Below are positions 48,102 through 62,433 of a stretch of DNA of 64,000 nucleotides, in pieces. The DNA is from Oreohelix idahoensis. Taxonomy: Eukaryota; Mollusca; Gastropoda; Stylommatophora; Oreohelicidae. The first letter of the stretch is position 1. Every line of letters begins with the position of its first letter. The notes below the pieces were generated by a model. The model worked only from the letters and a program-made list of their open reading frames with translations, searched no databases and was not told the origin of the DNA. The DNA is taken from positions 319,001-383,000 of the forward strand of contig JAMPIV010014129.1 in the NCBI GenBank assembly GCA_024509875.1, written 5' to 3'. Position numbers and translations under genes: made by a program.

Positions 48102-49529
48102 TGTTGCGTGCATATTTTTGACGCACATATTACAAAAAAATCGATATGGTTATTTAATATGGGAAAAATATAGTCATGCATCCATCTGTGTATGAAAATG
48201 CTGTTTATTGTAAAAGCGAGATAATCCATGTTTGATTCACACTTTTGATTATAGGAGTAATCGGTCTGGATATCGATCCAGCGCAAGAATAGTACGCTTG
48301 CGTTTGTACTTAATTTTAGGGCCAGAAAATATATTAATTTGCTTATTGTGTTTATGGCCTGAATTCATATGTATTACATATTATTAGTACAAGTAGAATC
48401 AGTCCTATATTGTATATTTTGGATGGGTATGAGGGACTAGATTCTTGTTAGCGGAAGTATGAGTTGTCTTAACAAGTCGTGATGAGTTCCGATGTACTGC
48501 TAAGAATGGCGGGGTACGTTTTTCAAGAGCTGGTCCCTTCGTCAAGAAAAAATGTCTTACGAAGTGGTTTTTTCTTCTGGAGGAGATAGTGTCTCTACGA
48601 TAGTTTGTGTTAGAGACTCTCCTTATGTCAGTATATAGATGATTCGGACTCCAGGTAAACCCAGCTCGTATTTTTGATGATCTCTCGTCGGTTAGGCCTA
48701 GCTTGACTTTTGGGTGCTTCGATATGCTAGTGTCGTGTTTTGTATCGACGAAGATGACAGATTTTCCTGCAGCGGTTATGGCTACGTGAACTAACCTGAT
48801 CACCGTAGTGCTGCATGGAACCATTCATGAAATCCTTTATATATCCATTGTAAATTAACTTTGGCTGATATTCTTCCTATGAATGAGTGAACGACAACTC
48901 AGGAAGGTAGCCATGTTGGATTTCGGTCATCGTCTGTTTTGATCACTGCCAAGAGAACAGATTATTTATCTTATTATCGGACAGTGACAGAGAGATCTCA
49001 ATCCTGCTAGAAACCCCCTTTTCGTGGTTTCATAAGATGATGTATCATGACATTGAACTTTGATGTACTACCCATTATTTCTGCATGTGTCATGACTTCA
49101 GATCTGCTATGTATACCTACAAATTGTTATGTCAACAAAGCCTGATGTACTCGTATGTCCCAGTGTGTACGTCTGAATAAATTGAGTAAACTAAGATTCC
49201 AGCAGTCTGCATTGGTGCCTTGTAGACACATGTGTATGAGTGATTATATTGGTCAGCACACGAACAGTACACCATTCGCGGTAATCACACTCTACACTAC
49301 TACTTCATACATACACCATCCTGCGTCGGCTGAAGTGACCAAGTTTAGGGCCTGCTTCCCCTGGAGCCTTTGCCTTCCCTAACTCAGGACTAGGGTGAGT
49401 TACCCATTTACAGGTGGGTAGACTGGAGCATGCCTGATCTCAACAACACACCACTCTTCCTTACAGAGCAGACAGACTGATACTTTACAGTGGTGTACTA
49501 CAGGTGTAGTAAGAAATAACGTCTTTACA
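48102..49529 (+). repeat. 3' LTR of element A (1428 bp)
   Basis: It matches 39840-41270 except for one fewer A near 48135, loss of a CT pair near 49290 and C-to-G near 49413. The right target duplication GCGGG is at 49530-49534. Confidence 0.95.
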
Positions 49530-50263
<734 letters not shown>

Positions 50264-53200
50264 ATGTCTACATTGGATTTCTTCATCGAGCAAGGGAAAG
50301 CCCTTGGCAAAACTGATGAGAAATTGGAAGAGTTTGCACTTACTCAATATGCCAAGACACAGAAGGCTGAAGAGAAAAGGATGCAAATGCAGTTGGATAG
50401 AGAAGCTGCTGCTGAAGCTGAAAATAAAAGATTAGACAGAGAAGCTGCTGCTGAAGAGAGGAAACTTCAAGCTGCTGCTGAAGAGAGTAAAATTCAAGCT
50501 GCTGCTGAAGAGAGGAAACTTCAAGCTGCTGCTGAAGAGAGGAAACTTCAAGCTGCTGCTGAAGAGAGGAAACTTCAAGCTGCTGCTGAAGAGAGGAAAC
50601 TTCAAGCTGCTGCTGAAGAGAGGAAACTTCAAGCTGCTGCTGATGAAAGAAAAGCGAAAATGGAACATGAAGAAAAACTCTTAGCTTTGGAGTTGGAGAA
50701 ATTAAAGATCATGAATATGAGTGCTCCTCAAACAACTTCGGGTAAGATAAAGGAGAATACTTATAAAGTCAAATTGCCCCCTTTCAACCCTCTAAAGGAC
50801 GACATAACCTTCTACCTTGATAGATTTCAATTAACATGCGTAACGCATAAGGTAGATAAGGAACAATATGTCGGACAACTGATGGAGTTACTTTCAGGTG
50901 AACCATTAAGTACTGTAATGGCAGTAGAGGAACCTGACAGAACTAATTAGGATGTTGTCAGGGCAACATTACTTAAAAGATATCAATTAAAAGAAGAAGA
51001 TTATCGTCTTCGTTTTAAGACAATGCTACCAGAAACTGGAGTAGAGTTCTCTGACTTTATTACGAAGATACGTCTTACATTCACACGTTGGATTGAGCTG
51101 TCTAAAACAGAAAAAACATATGAAGCCCTTATGGACTTATTACTTCGAGATAAAGTTATGTCATCTGTAAATGAGTCTTTCCTTGCTTTTCTTCATGAGC
51201 GGAAACCTAAGAACATAAAAGACATGGAAGAATATTGTTGCCAGTACGTCACTGCGCATCCTCATGCTACTGCTAGCAATTCTAAGGTGAAAGAAGAGTT
51301 GCCGGTTGCTTCTGCAGCACCATATGGCCCTAACTTTATGCATAAATTCCAAGGTGCTCAACACAACTTTAATAAGAAGAGCAATCGTAATTACGATCAG
51401 AATCAGGGTAACCCATTACATAATGGATCTTCTACAAAGAACTGGAGGCGATCTGATAGTCCTCGTTATTTCGGGTCCAATAATTATGGAAACTTTCGGA
51501 GAGGTAGTCACAATAGACACTATCAAGGCTATTCTTCGCGGGGACATCGAAACCAAACAGGTAGACACTATAATCACTGGGAAAATGACAATAGTAATTG
51601 TGGAAACTGGGATTCGAACCAGAACGGTGGTCGCGGTAGATCAAACTATGACAATTTCAGAGGGAATAATAATAATCGTGGTAGATCTAAATATAACAAA
51701 CATAGATCTTATCACCAGGGAAACTCTGTACAACAAGAGTCTCATGGTGCCAGTAATCAAGTGAATGATAATAAAAACTCTAATGCTGTCACTTGTTCGG
51801 CTTTTGATTTTGGGAGAGCATTTCAATGCCACCAATGCACAACATTATTTGAACTGACCACAGTAACTACTTTAAGTTGTGGTCACCCTTTTCCCGCTCT
51901 TCCTGCTGCAGTTGCGCATGACAGGAGAGGATCGCTTATCTTGCATAAAGGTCTTGTGGATAGTAAGCCAGTCTCAGTGCTTTTTTATTCTTGGTGCACT
52001 ACTATTGGGGTTAAGCAATCTCTTATAGATCCTCGCTGTGCCACAGGAAAGGTGGTTAAATGTGTAACATTTGGTGGCACAGTAGAAAATTACTCAACTG
52101 CTATTATTCACATTGCTACTCCCTTCTTTACGGGAGATGTCCACGCGTGTCTTCTACCTCATCCTATTGCGGATCTTATCATCGGTCGTATTCACGGGGT
52201 TAAGGAATGCACCCCGCAGCAAATTGCTGACTGGGAAGAACGGAATATCCAAACAGCCAATGCAGTTGTAACAAGAGCTCAAGCTCTTATTCCTCAAACT
52301 TCATCTATTGAAGTTAATGAAGTACAGAGCCAAGAGGAACACTTGGTGATTTCGCATGACTCGTTTGTGAAACTACAAGAAAAAGACCCGTCTTTAAAGA
52401 AATTCTTTCTTCTCGCTAAAAACGGTGATCCGAATCAGAATACAAATCGCAAATCATATATCACTATGAAGAATGGTATACTAGTGCGTATGGTACAACA
52501 CTCAGACACGTCTATGCATTCTCAAATTCTCGTGCCCAAAAGTATGAGAGCCCTAATTCTTCAACATGCACACGATTCTCAGTGTGCTAGACACATGGGT
52601 TTTTCCTGAAGTAAGTCGAGAGTTCTGGCGTCTTTCTTTTGGCCATTTGTCAATAAAGACATACGAATTTATTGCCGGTCTTGCAAAATATGTCAAGAGG
52701 TCAAATCTAGAGGTCCAAGGCATGCTGCGCCTATTCAGGCTGCAGACATTCCTATTCGGCCGTTTCAGAAAATGGCCATAGATATCATTGGCCCTTTTAA
52801 GACTAAATCGGCCAGAGGACCTCAATTTATCCTTACGTGCGTTGACATGTGCACGCGTTGGCCAGAGGCTATACCTCGTAAGAGCATTTCCACTGCTGAT
52901 ATCGCAGACGCTCTTTGGCTTATATTTTCTCGTTTGGGTTTTCTCAGGGAAATATTGTCAGACCATGCCACACAATTGATATCAGACACAATGTCGCAGG
53001 TAATGTCTATTCTGCACATTAAAAGATCTTTGAGTAGTATTTATCACCCAATGTCTAATGGGTTGGTTGAACGTCTTAATATAACACTCAAGAACTTACT
53101 GGGGAAGATAACTGAGGATCATCCTCAGGATTGGGACAGGGTTCTACCCGCGACTCTCTTTGCCTATAGAGAAGTCCCCAACAAACATACCGGATTTTCT

Positions 53201-55167
53201 CCTTTTGAACTTGTCTTTGACGCGCGACCGTGCGGTCCTATCTCTTTATGCATGATCTGATAACTGCTGATAATATCGACAATGACACACAATCTTCATA
53301 TGAGTATGTCATTGCTCTAAGGCAAAAGATTATTGAAGCATGCAAGCTAGCAACTTCCTCATCCGAATTTGCTAAAGAAAAGGCAAGGCGATTTGCTAAT
53401 AAGAAGAGACGCCTACGTCAACTTTGTCCTGGAGACAAAGCGTTTGTTTTACTTCCTTCTAGGGAGAACAGACTCCTTATTACATGGAAAGGTCCATATA
53501 CAATAGTCTCGAAAATTTCCGATGTCGACTATGTTGTCGATATTGATGGAAGGCATAAAACCTTCCAAATAAATATGCTTACGGAATATCATGAACGACA
53601 AGACTATTTGCAGCCTATTTTCCAGACGACGGACGATTCTCCAGTCCAACAAGGTCATATCTCATCCCTGTCAGTTATACAGGATGAGGAAACTACTTTT
53701 TCGGATGTTAATCTACCTCTTCCTGTGATTCCACTTACTTCGACGGAATCATGGAGAAACGTTACTGTTTCTTCTAATTTGTCTTTTGAGGAACAGCGAC
53801 AAGTATCTTCTACGCTACAAGTATTTAAGGATGTCCTTACCGACATTTCTGGACACACACATGTCATTGAACATGACATTATACTTACCGATCATAATCC
53901 GATCAGAGTAAGACCATATCCTATTCCTATTCATTTCCAAGCACAAGTCGAGAAAGAATTGGATGAAATGATACAATTGAAAATAATTGAACCATCCACG
54001 TCAGCGTATTATTCGTCCATGGTTATTGTTCGAAAGAAAGACAATAACATACTCCTTTGCGTAGATTATCGCAAATTGAACCAAGTTACGAAGTTTGATG
54101 CTGAACCTATGCCTTTACTAGAAGATCTACTAACTAGACTTTCTAACTCTCGATTCTTTACTAAACTTGACTTGTCGAAAGGCTATTGGCAAGTTCTGTT
54201 AACTGAACGCGCCAAACCTCTCACTGCTTTCTCAACACCTAGGGGTTTGTTTCAGTGGAATTTTATGCCTTTCGGGCTTATGAACGCCCCAGTTACTTTC
54301 GTACGCATGATGCGTCGAATTCTCTCATATCGTTCAGATGTCATTGCATACTTAGACGACATCTGTCTTTTCAGTAAAACGTGGGAAGATCACTATTTGG
54401 GTTTAAATGAATTACTTTCTACTCTACGCGAGCATAATTTGACTGCAAAACCCTCTAAAGCCTATGTTGGGTTTAGTGAAATTTTTTTCCTGGGTCATCG
54501 TGTTGGTCACGGTCTATTGAAGACAGAGGACCAAAACATTTCTAAGATATTAAATATCTCTGTGCCTGAAACAAAAAAAAAACAAGTACGTAGTCTCTTG
54601 GGATTAATACAATTCTACGGAAGATTCATTAAGAATCTATCCTCTATCATGGTACCACTCTCAACCCTATTGAAGAAAGGGTCTCCTAACATGGTGCGCT
54701 GGTCTCAAGAATGTCAATCTTCATTGGATCAGATTAAGAATTTGTTCTCATCCCCACCTATCTTAAGGCTACCTATTGCTGATAAGACTTTTGTTCTTCG
54801 TAGTGACGCCTCATCCACAGGGATCGGAGCGGCACTAATGCAAGAGTACTCAGGAACTCTGCAACTTGTAATGTATATTTCTAGGAAGCTGAATGCGGCA
54901 GAAAGGAATTACTCGGTTTTAGACCGTGAATTGTTGGCTATGGTTTGGTCAATCCTTAAGTTACAAAGATTCCTTCTTGGTGCGCATTTCATTGTGGAAA
55001 CCGACCAAAAAGCTCTTACAGCTATTCAGTGTAAGAACTTGAAGAGCTCGAGATCTACTCGATATGCTATTGCTCTTCAACCTTTTCATTTCACGGTACG
55101 AGCTATCCGTGGTCTGGATAATGTGATGGCAGACATACTGTCTAGATGCCCACATGAGTCCACTTAA
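50264..55167 (+). pseudogene. Element B Gag-Pol, inactivated
   Basis: Starts MSTLDFFIEQGKALGK. An N-terminal coiled coil follows in which a 27-bp unit (AAEERKLQA) repeats about seven times (50446-50646). Same domain order as A: Gag, RG/N-rich tract, CHQC...CGHP, protease, integrase, RT, RNase H. Lesions: TAG at 50948-50950 in Gag; protease active site LFDSGCTT changed to LFYSWCTT; TGA at 52607-52609 within the integrase zinc domain; a frame change between about 53225 and 53260 after the integrase core. RT keeps YLDDICLF and RNase H keeps LRSDASSTGIG. It cannot make a functional polyprotein, though RNA could be packaged by a relative. Confidence 0.93.
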
Positions 55168-55604
55168 GTCTTGTGTCCTAGATTTTCCTGATACACTTCT
55201 AGACTTATGTCTCTTCAATATAACAATATATATTAACACATTTGTTGTCACCTTAGATTGGTAAATTAATTATTGTCTTTCTCTATTACCATCTTTGGTG
55301 TAATGGAGAAGGTTGAGTTGAAATAATATAAAGGTCAAAAAATTAATGCGGCCACATGTAATGCTTACACATGTAATAGTAATTATAGTACATTATAGCA
55401 TGTTGCTAATTGTGTCATTTATATTGTTCTCAGTGCAAACTAGTACCAGGTACGGAGTGCTTTTGAGAATCATGACGATGCCATATGTCACACTTACATA
55501 CTATTTGGATGCTGCTTACATTGATCTTCGAGACACAGCATTATTTTGTACTGTGGATGCCATCTTCTATTTGTTACATTGTACAATTGTATTGTCATAT
55601 GTAT
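55168..55604 (+). other. Element B 3' region before the LTR
   Basis: About 440 bp between the RNase H stop and the 3' LTR. No clear polypurine tract remains next to the LTR (CATATGTATA). No coding frame is supported. Confidence 0.6.
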
Positions 55605-57342
<1,738 letters not shown>

Positions 57343-57627
57343 GCCGCGGTAGTGCAGTGGTTAGTGCACTGGCTTCCTAGCTCGATGGTACAGGGTTCGA
57401 TCCCCAGTTGAGGTGGGATTTTTTACATTGCAAACGGCTCCGGGGTCTACCCAGCCTCATGAACTGGGTACCAGAGCAACTCTGAGAAGGTTAAGGCGGC
57501 CGGCTTGATGCTGACTACATCACCCCTAGTGTGCCGATGGTCAAGAAAATATGGGCCTAACAACATATTCCCAGCATGCCTCAACGGGCATGTAACGGGA
57601 TCCTTTACCCTTACCTTTACCGTACTA
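57343..57627 (+). mobile_element. tRNA-derived SINE, family 2 (copy b)
   Basis: GCCGCGGTAGTGCAGTGGTT with GTGCACTGGC is the A box and GGGTTCGATCCCC the B box. The body continues AACGGCTCCGGGGTCTACCC, GGTTAAGGCGGCCGGC and CAAGAAAATATGGGCCTAAC, and the tail is GTAACGGGATCC with CTTTACC-type repeats. Matched by the minus-strand copy at 21937-22212. Confidence 0.9.
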
Positions 57628-58202
57628 AGTTTAGTGTCATTAGTTCTTATCCTATTTAGACCTTGTTTTAAAACCGGTCGACAAAATGTTATCAGTCTTA
57701 AATAAGAAAATGTGTCAAAATCAATTCAAAAGTTATTTAGTTGTTTCTTGCGACTGGCCGATAGACGCAGTAAAATGAGTATCGCATTTCGCATTTGAGA
57801 TTTCGAACACTGTAAATTATAATCATCAATATATATTCTATATCCTGCATAGCAGTAGCCTGCTCCGGTCATAACTGACAGTGAGGGTGATGCACTCTTG
57901 AGGCGATAACTCCAGCTGCGATTAGCCTGTTCGACAGTTGAATAAAAGCAACAAGTAAGTCAATTAATAAATGAAAATGGAATCAGTGCATGTACATTTA
58001 CAGTTACCCGATTTTCTTTTCCTAATTTGGCAATGATTGTCTTTCGTTATCAGACAGAGTTGTATCAACATTTTCAGATGTTATATTTATTTATTACCTT
58101 GTTAGAAGATTGAATCCCACAAACGTGTTGTTATTTTGCGCCTATATTTATCAATACCATAATACCCGCCGTAAGTACGTCCGTCGGTCAGTCACATTTT
58201 GC
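57628..58202. other. No gene recognised
   Basis: AT-rich, short motif-free open frames, no repeats noticed. Confidence 0.5.
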
Positions 58203-58361
58203 ACACCGTCATTTGCGCACTTTTTCTATTTTCAAGAGAGTACATTTACTTTCAACCACAGCTAAGGGGGTGCAACTGTGGTTGAAAGGTAGACAATAAT
58301 TGTATTGTTTCCCTTATATGTACACTCCCAAAAATAGAAAAGTACGCAAATGACGGTGTAC
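58203..58361. repeat. Nested palindrome / foldback MITE
   Basis: The left arm ACACCGTCATTTGCGCACTT (58203 onwards) continues TTTCTATTTT to about 58246. It is the inverse of the right arm (58320-58361), which ends TACGCAAATGACGGTGTAC. Inside, CTTTCAACCACAG (58249-58261) and CTGTGGTTGAAAG (58276-58288) form a perfect 13-bp stem with a 14-nt loop. The whole 159 bp can fold as a long hairpin. No target duplication or transposon family was recognised. Confidence 0.85.
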
Positions 58362-59974
58362 ATGATTAGTTTGATTTTGGAAAGTCAAGATTTTAAAAGA
58401 TGCACGAACAATTACGAGACATGTTGTCATAAAAGAAATGTTAGTTATTTAGTCAATTTACAGTCCAATAGATCATTATCACTGCTCTGCATGTCATTTA
58501 GGAAGGTTACTCCATGTCTTCATATTTAATACATCCATATAATTTTCACTACAAATATCTAATGACGGTCGCCTGCAATGAGATGACCACAGTGGTAATA
58601 GTACCGTCTCTAATACATGTAACTGAAACAACATACAATAATTAAAAACCTGTAAAAATTGACGGGTTATTGCTAGTAGTTCAATATCTATACAATAACT
58701 GCAGTGTTACTAGTTGTTGTGAGACGTTATAGTCATTTATCTCACTGTTCTATTACACGCGTATTTATCTAATTACCCTGGCGGTTGTTTTGCTATAGTA
58801 AAAATTGTTCTTTTTCCTAACACCTCAGACGTAAGCTTGAATATGTTTGGATATGTTTGAATGAAAGCCGTGGTCAATATCATGTTGTTGACATATCCAT
58901 ACAGCTAGCTCTGGAGTAGTACACACGATGACCATAAACGTTTTCTCTGTTCCTGATACGTCGAGTAAAATATATCGTGATTGTCACGGGTTGCCTCCCC
59001 TTGCTCTGCAGTACTGGTTCGACAGTGGCCAAAACCTAGAGTATCTAATGTGGGTCTTAAAAGTGTCTACCTTCGCACAAGATTAATCTTGGCAGAGTTG
59101 TAGATAGAAGGTTAATGATGCTTCTACCTCGCGGGGGTGTTCACAAGATATTTCAGAAGCCAAGAACAATGCTGAATGAGTCTGAGCACGTTAACTTTTT
59201 ATGTGACCGCCGCCTTTTGTGAAGATGTTTATTATATGATTTAGCTCGTTCAAGCCCCCAGCTGATTTAATTCAGCGAAATTCCTCTTAATTAGCTCGAT
59301 ATAGATATACCTATATGAATATACACTAGAGGTTCTGAGTCATACGTGTGCCTTTCGCTCTGTAATAATTAATTCAACAATGAATTTCTCAAAAAACATC
59401 TTATACAAATTTAATTATCAATTACTTTAACACTTGTAAATAAATGTTCGTTGATGATTTAAGAAAAAATAGGTTTCTTCACAGAAATTATTTAGGCTTG
59501 ATGAAAATAGACAAATAAAGTTCGGTCGTGTTTGTCCTGTTAAAATTTGGACTTGCCACAATGCTGAAGTGCCGATGCTTCTTTTCCGTAGATACGTCTC
59601 TGTGGTGAGGGCACGTTTCCAGATCGGTTCAGGAAGTAACTGCTCCTGGTCAAGGCAAGAATCTTCACAGCTAGTAAAATGTAGGTTTCAAGTGTCAATT
59701 ACAAGCTTCGAGTCACAGAATGGCGGTACATCAAATGGTCTCTTCGGGGCGTACCACAAATAGTCGGGTCGCCTTGTGCTGGTACTGCAAACGCAATAAT
59801 TGATAAATCTTAGACTCCTTGCTCAGGTAAGTAGTCTTGGCAACTTGATATAGATGCCCAGAACACACGTCGGGGTATTTAGTTTTATTAACAATTCCTC
59901 TGCGACTGAGTTTCTTCTTGACGATTCAGGAAGTGCAGTGTGTTCTGTCTGAAAAAAGTTTTACATTATATCTC
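58362..59974. other. No gene recognised
   Basis: Only short open frames, the longest 64 codons at 59569-59763, none with a recognisable motif. No repeats shared with the rest of the window. Confidence 0.5.
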
Positions 59975-60575
59975 AGACTGTCATGCATGGAGGCATATCT
60001 GGAGTCATCTTTATATGGCCACCAGATATGCACAATGCTACAGTATACATACGTGGAAGTGAGCCTATGTCTGTGATGCTAATTACATCCTCATTGACTG
60101 TTGAAATCACACACACACACACTTCCAGGGATTCCCTCTGTGGTGAAACGTCTTGAGAACCCAGCATTGCATACTAAGCTTGGAGAAGTCATTTGAGCCC
60201 CAGACGTGATTCTTTGGCTTTGACCTGGTTGACTGCATGCAGGAGGATCTCACACTGGACCCAGTGATATGCAGAGGGAGCTGAAAAGTGGCTCTGAGCA
60301 AGACATGACAATTCCTTGGGAGAGCTCAGAATCAGAACACAGTATTTTTGCTCTGCATAGTTAAAGACCCCCCCCCCCTTTTTTTATGGCAGGGAATGCA
60401 CAGAATGCCACGCGCTTCTTACTCCTAGCTTAGGACCAGATGTGATGATTATTTAAATGCAAGCCAAGCTGGAGAAACTGGAGCTTATGACTTCAAATCA
60501 GCATGTTTCGGAATGGCAGAAAAGCGATAAGAAAAGCCTAGATCTACAGCATAGATAATACCAAGGAGTCTTCAA
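59975..60575 (+). repeat. Interspersed repeat R2, copy 2
   Basis: It aligns with 36745-37330: CATGCATGGAGGCATATCT, CATGCAGGAGGATCTCACA, AATGCAAGCCAAGCTGGAGA, GATAATACCAAGGAGTC. It carries a CA microsatellite at 60109-60121 and a C-run at 60368-60377 that copy 1 lacks. Confidence 0.8.
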
Positions 60576-62433
60576 ATATCCTCCAAGATTGCGATTATCT
60601 ATAGTCACCTATACCAAGTAATTCGGAGGTCTGATTACTTAGTTTATCAGATTCTGCCGATCTCTTGTATTACAGGACTGGTCGCAAATCCGACTGCCTG
60701 TCTAGACACATCGTGGTTTATGCAATTACACCCGTATTGCAAGTCCATTCTACTGTCGAGTCGGAGGTGATTATGCAATCTTGAACAAACACTGTATGCT
60801 CGCATTTACCTGCAGTCAATCTGGTATTGTCACCTTTGGTGCTTCAATTAATCTCTCAGGGATAGGCGAGTCTGGTCCTGACATGCATCGGAGCGTGAAA
60901 CGTGAACAAAGACAATACAAAAAAGGTTAACAATTCTGACTAGAGGACAGGCACAAAATTATGTGCGTGTTACTGTCTTTTTCTCTTGTTGAGGTGATCA
61001 CTGGCCCAAGACAGTATACATGTTGTTAGGTGTGTAGTGCGAGCGTATGATGAACTGAGTGTGGGTGCGAATGAAGGCGCGAATGTGTTTAGGCTCGTAT
61101 ATATGTAGACCCTGCAACCCATACACTCACATGCAGTAGTCACGGATGCTTGGACACTGCAGGCACGTTTCAAAACATTTATTGACGAGAACACACATGG
61201 TATCAACAGGAACAGTCAGTGTAACAAGGTCATGCTGACCGGAAATCGATAGGTATACGTTAGGCATTCAACAAGCTGGTAAACATTTGAATATTCGTGC
61301 ATGGTCAATACAATGTTCTTCAATAATGACAGTTCGTGGCGTCGCCCTGGTATCACTGACTAAACGCGTCAGATACCTTAATCACTTTGACACATAGGTG
61401 CAACTTGGCATTCCCCGCCAATTGCACTGTATTAGGCTGTAGTACATTAGCCGAAAACACAGTCCTCGTTCTGACGTCAGCTGTGTACTTCTGATAAGCA
61501 GGTTACCATCAACCCTGCAGTAATGCTTATTGTAGACATAAATACCGCCAATCTGCGGTTCCCACAATATATCTTCGTCACTGGATTTCTGGACAATGTA
61601 AAGACTAATAGTCTTGGATGGCTACCTCGAGCACAAAATATAAGTTCTGAAATGGAGGATCGGTGAGCTGCAGTTCACAGACTAGGCAATCTTCTAACAT
61701 GTTCTGCCACCGAAAGCATAGTAATGGAAAAAGTCGGTATTACCTGTAACCGAATCCACAGAACATAATAAGGAACTCTGCTGTCATTCCAACGCACAGA
61801 GATTCAATGGGGAAAACTGCCATCGCAGTCACTTCGAAGATTCTCCCCGAAAAACACAATGGACCCTTGGTCCCTTCAGAAAAACCCAGGACACTTCACG
61901 GCTTGCCGGAAGTCTAACTCAACTCCCGCTTATAAAACCCTGCCTATGGGCATACGCCAGAACTGTCTACCTTTGACCCCAAAGGTCAAACACAATGAAT
62001 GAATAAACAAGGGAAGACAACCCCTAATCAACCTGACATCGCAGGTAAAGACACAATTATTCTTATGATAAAAACATAAGCAAATAACTTGACAGATGAC
62101 TCCGTCAAAAATGACAGCAACAGTGCGTTATATGTGAAGGGGCCATAAAAACACCCCAGAGGCTGTCTTAAGTTCATGTCATATTTATGTCTTTAACGCC
62201 CATATATTTTCGATGTGTACGCTCCAACGAGTACGCCAGCCCACGTGACTACGCGAGGGCCACAATAAAGCCCCAGCCTACGTGACTGCGCGAGCCCTCA
62301 TCGCTGGCGTGTGTAAAGTCTGACGCAAGAGAAGCGGTCAGTTTGGTGAGATTCGCAGTAGAGGCAAGATATAAGAAACCAGAGTCGATCTGTAGATGCC
62401 TTTAACACATTAGCAATTGAGCACTGATCAGTA
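60576..62433. other. No gene; promoter-like and polyA-like motifs upstream of the Gag-CSD frame
   Basis: No open frame was recognised. GCTTATAAAACCC at 61928-61940 resembles a TATA box. AATAAA occurs at 62264. A ~37-bp spaced direct repeat (CACGTGACTACGCGAG at about 62242 and TACGTGACTGCGCGAG at about 62279) surrounds it. TATA, AATAAA and a downstream Gag-like frame could be the remains of an LTR, but no second LTR is in the window. Confidence 0.35.

Larger units (their letters stand above)
39840..49529 (+). mobile_element. Element A: complete, young Gmr1-like LTR retrotransposon
   Basis: A 9.69-kb element with LTRs 39840-41270 and 48102-49529, both TGTTGCG...TTTACA. It is flanked by a perfect 5-bp duplication GCGGG (39835-39839 and 49530-49534). 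Order: LTR, primer-binding site, 1.4-kb leader, Gag with N-terminal coiled coil, protease, integrase, RT, RNase H, 400-bp 3' region, LTR. The RT is Ty3/Gypsy-like yet integrase lies upstream of it, the arrangement described for Gmr1. The LTRs differ by one substitution, one A in a homopolymer and one 2-bp indel by eye, so the insertion is recent. It sits in the leader of element B. Confidence 0.95.
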
